From contig NC_088316.1 in assembly GCF_910592395.1 (NCBI RefSeq), positions 4,280,001-4,344,000 of the forward strand: a stretch of 64,000 bases of DNA, in the 5' to 3' direction. Shown here piece after piece: positions 59,580 through 64,000 of the stretch. How positions within the stretch are numbered: the first letter of the stretch is position 1; each line of letters opens with the position of its first letter. The position numbers were made by a program, and so were the translations under genes. The notes under the pieces were generated by a model. The model saw nothing but the letters and a program-made list of their open reading frames with translations. It had not been told where the DNA came from and ran no database searches. The DNA is from Lineus longissimus (Eukaryota; Nemertea; Pilidiophora; Heteronemertea; Lineidae).

Positions 59580-60470
59580 GTTCACACTGGATGCGAATTG
59601 AAACCGAATTCCGTAGAGCGCTCTCCGGAATACGAATTGATTAATCAAGTTTCAGAACGGTCGCGTCACACTGGCCCGAATACGCATTCAAAGTGGTTTA
59701 AAACGCGCCACACTCAATGCATACTAACGACGCGCTATCTTTTATTATTATTATTATTATTTATTAACCTCCCATATGGGAGAATAAAATTTACGAGTAC
59801 AAAACATATAAGTATATAATATCACAGTATCACACAGTCATTATTAACAAGTTAAAATCGCGTAAGGTGCTTGACCATTTCCATCTCCCGGCCATGCCTA
59901 TTGCCAAAGTTCGGGTCAAAGAGGAGTGTCCTCAGCGAGTCAACACCACCGTCGCTATTAGCGGAGAATCCCGGCCTCGCCCTCGAAAACGAGGCCAAAA
60001 CCGGGGAAAACCCCGCCGCGACGATGTTGCTGACCAGCGTACCTTTGACCAACGAACCGGCGGCAACATACCTTGCCAGGAAATGGAAATGCAAGTCACG
60101 TGCAAGGGAGTTGATTTTTCCCTATTCTATGGCATAACGAAAAACGATTTGAGTTAATGAGATCATTTAAATACATCAGTTAACTAGTTCGGAGCACTAG
60201 TTCCCGCGGTCAAAGGTCACTTTCCATGCGCCGGGCGCATGCGCAGTGCGATCGAAAACCTTAATTCGTATCAAGCGCGTCACACTTGAAATCTCAATAC
60301 GGTTTCGTTGATTCGGATTAGCTGATTCGCATTCAATTCGGTTTAAGAACCGTGTTGGTTAAAGCGGATTGAGATCGGTATGAACCGAATTGAGTGTGAC
60401 GCCCCAATACGTATCAACGTTTTAATTCGAATTCAATTCGTGTTAAAACCCCAGTGTGACCACGGCATTA
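59580..60470. mobile_element. Harbinger-like inverted-repeat element (~890 bp)
   Basis: Ends are inverted: TGGTGTGTTCACACTGG on the left and, reading back, TGCCGTGGTCACACTGG on the right. TTA directly flanks both (about 59572-59574 and 60468-60470), the target duplication of PIF/Harbinger elements. GTCACACT/GTGACGC motifs recur subterminally. The centre includes a TTATTA tract (59742-59765) and a GC-rich block at 59880-60130 that is open on both strands but has no recognised transposase. Confidence 0.55.
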
Positions 60471-62154
60471 GTAAATGTATGGGGATGGTACTGGTGACTG
60501 GTAAAATTGATTGATATTGTGTTTGTGTCTTGGTGTTGAACGTTGATGTAAAGGAAGGAAGTCTTTCAATTCAATTGCATGACTTTGTCTGGGGTTTTTT
60601 TAAGGACAACTGACACTCTCAAGCATTAATGCCTGAAACCCAAAATAAATCATTTTGAAGTCGACCAAACACTTTATTAAATCGAGGGATAAGAATATGG
60701 GTTATTACATCTCTTTCCTAATTAATAAACTAAAAGAGAAAAGAGCAGTTGTAAACATATCAACAGTTTCAATTTTGTACCAGCAATGGAATCATCCCTC
60801 AAAGTTCAAGAATTGACATGTAAGTACAACCATAAGGCCTTCTGTTAGCTTCATGGTACAACTACCAAGATGAAGCCAAAGTTGCCCAAATTTCGTCTCC
60901 TTGGAGGCGGAGAGAGGGGTCAGTGTCTACAGAGAGACTAATTCTCATCTTTTTTTTGGGCTTCACATACTTTTGCTATTAAGCTCTCTAATTCCCTAAG
61001 CAATATCATCACCTCATATGTCTAGAATATTGGAATATTGGAATGAACTGGAGTAGGCCTAAACCTACAAGTAGCAGTTCAACATAATTTCCGTTTAGAA
61101 TAATTTGCTATCAGTTAAATATGAAAACAAATTCAAGGCCTCGCAAGTGACATAGGCAGGTTGCTTCAGGCAGGTCACATCACTTTCTGCTGAAGAACAA
61201 AGGGCAATTTATTCTTACCTAGACAATAAAAGAATGATTCCAGCAGTGGAACCGCAACAAATCGACTGACACTTCAAATTTGAATTTATCCAAAATACAG
61301 TTAGAAGTATTCCAACAAATAAACTGATAAATTGGTATCCTTTCTGAGAGGTGAATCACTTCCGCATCAAACAATTGCCCAGAAAACGAAAAGATTCCGC
61401 AAATAAATCCAAGAAAAAGTTTATGGATATCCAAAATGCCACAACTATGACTTAGCAATGCCAAAAGTAATTGAAAGATACTATCCACAGATGGATGATA
61501 CACTCAAACAAAAGCTGCTCTAACACATTCACAGGTCCTGCCTGCTCGCTGGCCAAGTTGGAAATGAGGATTTTGAGTCAATTTTCACTCGTATGTACAC
61601 TATCCTACACTGAGCATACATATACAGTGTGTGGGTTGTTCTATCTATCTCTAGTCAAAACAGGATCTCGGCCATGTGTACCTGTGGCCTTATCACAAAA
61701 CCAACACACAGTCATTGGACTAAGATCTCTGATATCACTCCTATTATGTAAGACATCAATTATACACACTGAAACAACACTGGTCCACTTTGGGAGTCAG
61801 AAAGCCTACAGGACAAGGAATAGGACTGAGTTTCTTTAACGGATTTTCACACTAAGAATGCTTGAAGTAGCCAGGACGCATTGTTTTTACGCCTTCAGGC
61901 CCTTTACAATAATTGTTGCAATTTTTTGCATAGTTTTAAAATAAATGCAGGCCTTACAATAAAATTTACAGTTTCCCCAATTTGTTAATTGTGAGTGCCT
62001 GTCGAAATGCAGAGGCAAAAATTTCAATAGGCCAGCAGTTGTAGTTTATAGAGAATAGACCTTTAGGACACTAACAAGAAAAAAAAACGATGATGGAATG
62101 CTGGTTACCATATTCAAAAGAAACATCTAAAATCCCATACAACTGATGCTTTTT
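60471..62154. other. Upstream region, nothing recognised
   Basis: AT-rich; short chance ORFs only. Confidence 0.4.
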
Positions 62155-62390
62155 AAAGGCCAGTAGTGTTCATTTACTGGTGGCTAAGTAAAAAAGAAAT
62201 ACACTATGCATTGCTCAGTTCTTGTGCATGCATATTTGCTGAAATTTGGTAGGCCTATCTATAGCAATTGTATATCAGTCTGCGCGAGGGCATTGTTGAA
62301 AATCCCATTCAGTAAATATTTACCAATTAGAACTTTTCAAATTAGAGTTCAGTTTTCCAATTTTTGAATGAATGGCTTTTTAGGAAGCCA
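62155..62390 (+). mobile_element. MITE family A, copy 6
   Basis: Begins TTAAAGGCCAGTAGTG and contains TTTACTGGTGGCTAAGTAAA, TTGCTGAAATTTGGTAG, TATATCAGTCTGCGCGAGG and GCATTGTTGAAAAT in the family order. The right end (GGCTTTTTAGGAAGCC) is decayed. Confidence 0.55.
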
Positions 62391-64000
62391 AGAAATCCAG
62401 ACAGGAATTGCAGAGCATGGGAACCAATTCAGAGGACATACATACTATAGATCTCAAGTTCTCCATTTCCTTGATTGGCCATGACTGAGGATGTGACCAC
62501 TAATTGCCACCTAATTAGAACAAAGAACTAAAAGGGAAACCCTGAAATCCCCAAAACTGAGACATGCTTGTGGAGGGATACAAAGGGACCTTATATCCTG
62601 GAAACTCAAACATAATCCCCAGGAAAACTCTATAATTCGACAACACATTTTCTGAGCTGGAAAATAATCTGTTATTTCAGCAATTTTCTTACTGACATAG
62701 TATTTAGCTTTTCTCACCCAATTCTTTGTTTTTCTTCTGGTGTTATTTTAGCAATTGCACCAGAAAGAAATTCCTCTATTCGGTTTCACACTTTTTACAG
62801 AAAGCAATGTTTTGGTTTCAACAGAAACTGCATGGTGATAGGCTTTTTTGCCAGCACAAAGAACATTCTGCAAACACTATTACTATCACTGCTGAAACTT
62901 GGGATTTGTAGTATACTAACTGAACGGCAATGCTTAAATTTATATTTACAGCGTATTCACACAATTAGAATTATCCCAATCCAACTACAGATTTAAGATT
63001 GAACAAATGTTATAAGCCCTCTTGAACGTTTCTATCAGACCAATGATTCAGCAGGAGGGACCTGCCTCTATTTTTTAACTCAGCAGGGTAGTGTCAAATA
63101 AACTGCAATTGTATACTTAATAGGCTGATAAGTCCCATCTTTCATCTAGTCCAACTGTCAATGCATGTTCTCTACATGCCAACAACTCCCGACTGGTGGA
63201 ATCAATTTTTTTTTCAAAATCGCAGCCATCTCTTTGCAGGCCCACTCCAAACTTTCAGGTCAAGTGCCAGTATTTCCTTTTCTTCTCAAAACCTCAATAA
63301 CTCTGGCAAACACCTGAGATAGTGATTGATTATCTACTTATTCGCATCCCATAATTCACAAGTTAGGCCACACAAAATGAATTTTCTGACTCTCCTCTCA
63401 GACTGAGAAATTCCCATCCTTATCCTCAAAGTGAATACGAATCTTATGGACAATGGCAGAGAGAGTATACTTGCAGATGAGATGTCTGCAATGGAGAATG
63501 ACAACTGCCCTGAATGTAACAACTGCAAATGGGGATGTGGGTACTTACAAGGTAAACATGGATGGGTTACTTGTATGAAACAAAGGATGCACTGTAGTGA
63601 GTGGAAACCAACTTGATTTTGAAATCTGCTTTTATCCATCAGAAGTTTAGTTTTGACTTGCCTTTGCGGAAGCAGCTAGTCTACCAAATGAGACTCACAA
63701 AAGAACTTTAGTGTGTCAACCCTTATTGACATTTCAGTGTAGGTTATCAATTTATGACCACTCAAGTTCTTGTAAACCTGTTATTTCACATGTTTTGTGT
63801 ATCGTCCCCAGCCAAGTAGGCCATATTGACACTCATCTTTAGTCTTTATTGACAATCTTTTACCAAATTATCCAAATTATCGTCATCGTGAATATATCAT
63901 TTCAGGAAACAAATTTTCATCTCCGCATTTCTTTGAATTTGTAGTCTTTTATATAGAGTCAGCTTTCCTTATAAATAGTAGTGATGAATAGATCGCTTTC
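62391..64000. other. Upstream region with a family-A fragment
   Basis: A partial family-A copy is visible at about 62905-62990 (ACTGAACGGCAATGCTTAAA + TTTATATTTACAG). A 43-nt minus-strand segment at about 63588-63546 sits between a fair acceptor (CCACTCACTACAG) and a strong donor (GTAAGTACCC) and could be a non-coding 5' exon. Otherwise nothing is recognised. Confidence 0.3.

Noticed and set aside
63431-63616. Cys-rich 61-codon plus-strand ORF
   Set aside because: No signal peptide, no family match, and the region contains a stronger minus-strand splice donor; isolated six-Cys ORFs of this length can be chance.

Overview
This window looks like AT-rich, intron- and repeat-dominated nuclear DNA from an animal, most likely a marine invertebrate. 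It has GT-AG exons tens of kilobases apart, a complete DIRS-type retrotransposon, several families of short inverted-repeat elements (MITEs), and many young tandem arrays. No operons, bacterial-type genes, rRNA or CRISPR are visible. I cannot name the species from sequence alone.

Host gene. One protein-coding gene runs on the minus strand, from about 53.3 kb leftwards. Three exons join in one continuous frame, always at phase 1: 53315-53076 (start codon at 53274), 44846-44619 and 32480-32271. A fourth, 46457-46394, is a phase-compatible alternative first exon. The predicted N-terminus is hydrophilic, Ser/Asp/Glu-rich and then Pro-rich. It ends in a segment resembling the pre-membrane part of the teneurin (Ten-m/Odz) intracellular domain. 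Teneurin is therefore my best, but unproven, identification. Introns here are 8-12 kb, and nearly everything else in the window is intronic or upstream DNA. A further candidate exon (8190-8110) and two candidate microexons have matching phase.

Mobile DNA. A full-length DIRS1-like tyrosine-recombinase retrotransposon lies at 13127-19682 on the minus strand. It has a gag-like ORF, an RT/RNase H ORF, an overlapping tyrosine recombinase ORF, 171-bp inverted terminal repeats differing at about one site, and an internal complementary region that records the circle junction. Smaller elements are: a TTAA-flanked MITE family A (seven copies), a MITE family B (five copies), a palindromic MITE family C (three copies), a Harbinger-like inverted-repeat element at about 59.58-60.47 kb, a foldback element with minisatellite arms at 53399-54222, and a tRNA-derived SINE near 1.05 kb.

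Tandem arrays. The main ones are 51-bp (4.9-6.7 kb, about 34 copies, frame-preserving), 83/84-bp dimers of 167 bp (7.3-7.96 kb), a 42-44-bp array inside a family-B MITE (36.15-37.41 kb, with an exact 700-bp-offset internal duplication), 40-bp (44.0-44.46 kb), about 35-bp (46.6-46.75 kb) and about 60-bp (57.24-57.48 kb). The remaining stretches show no recognisable genes; they are described individually.
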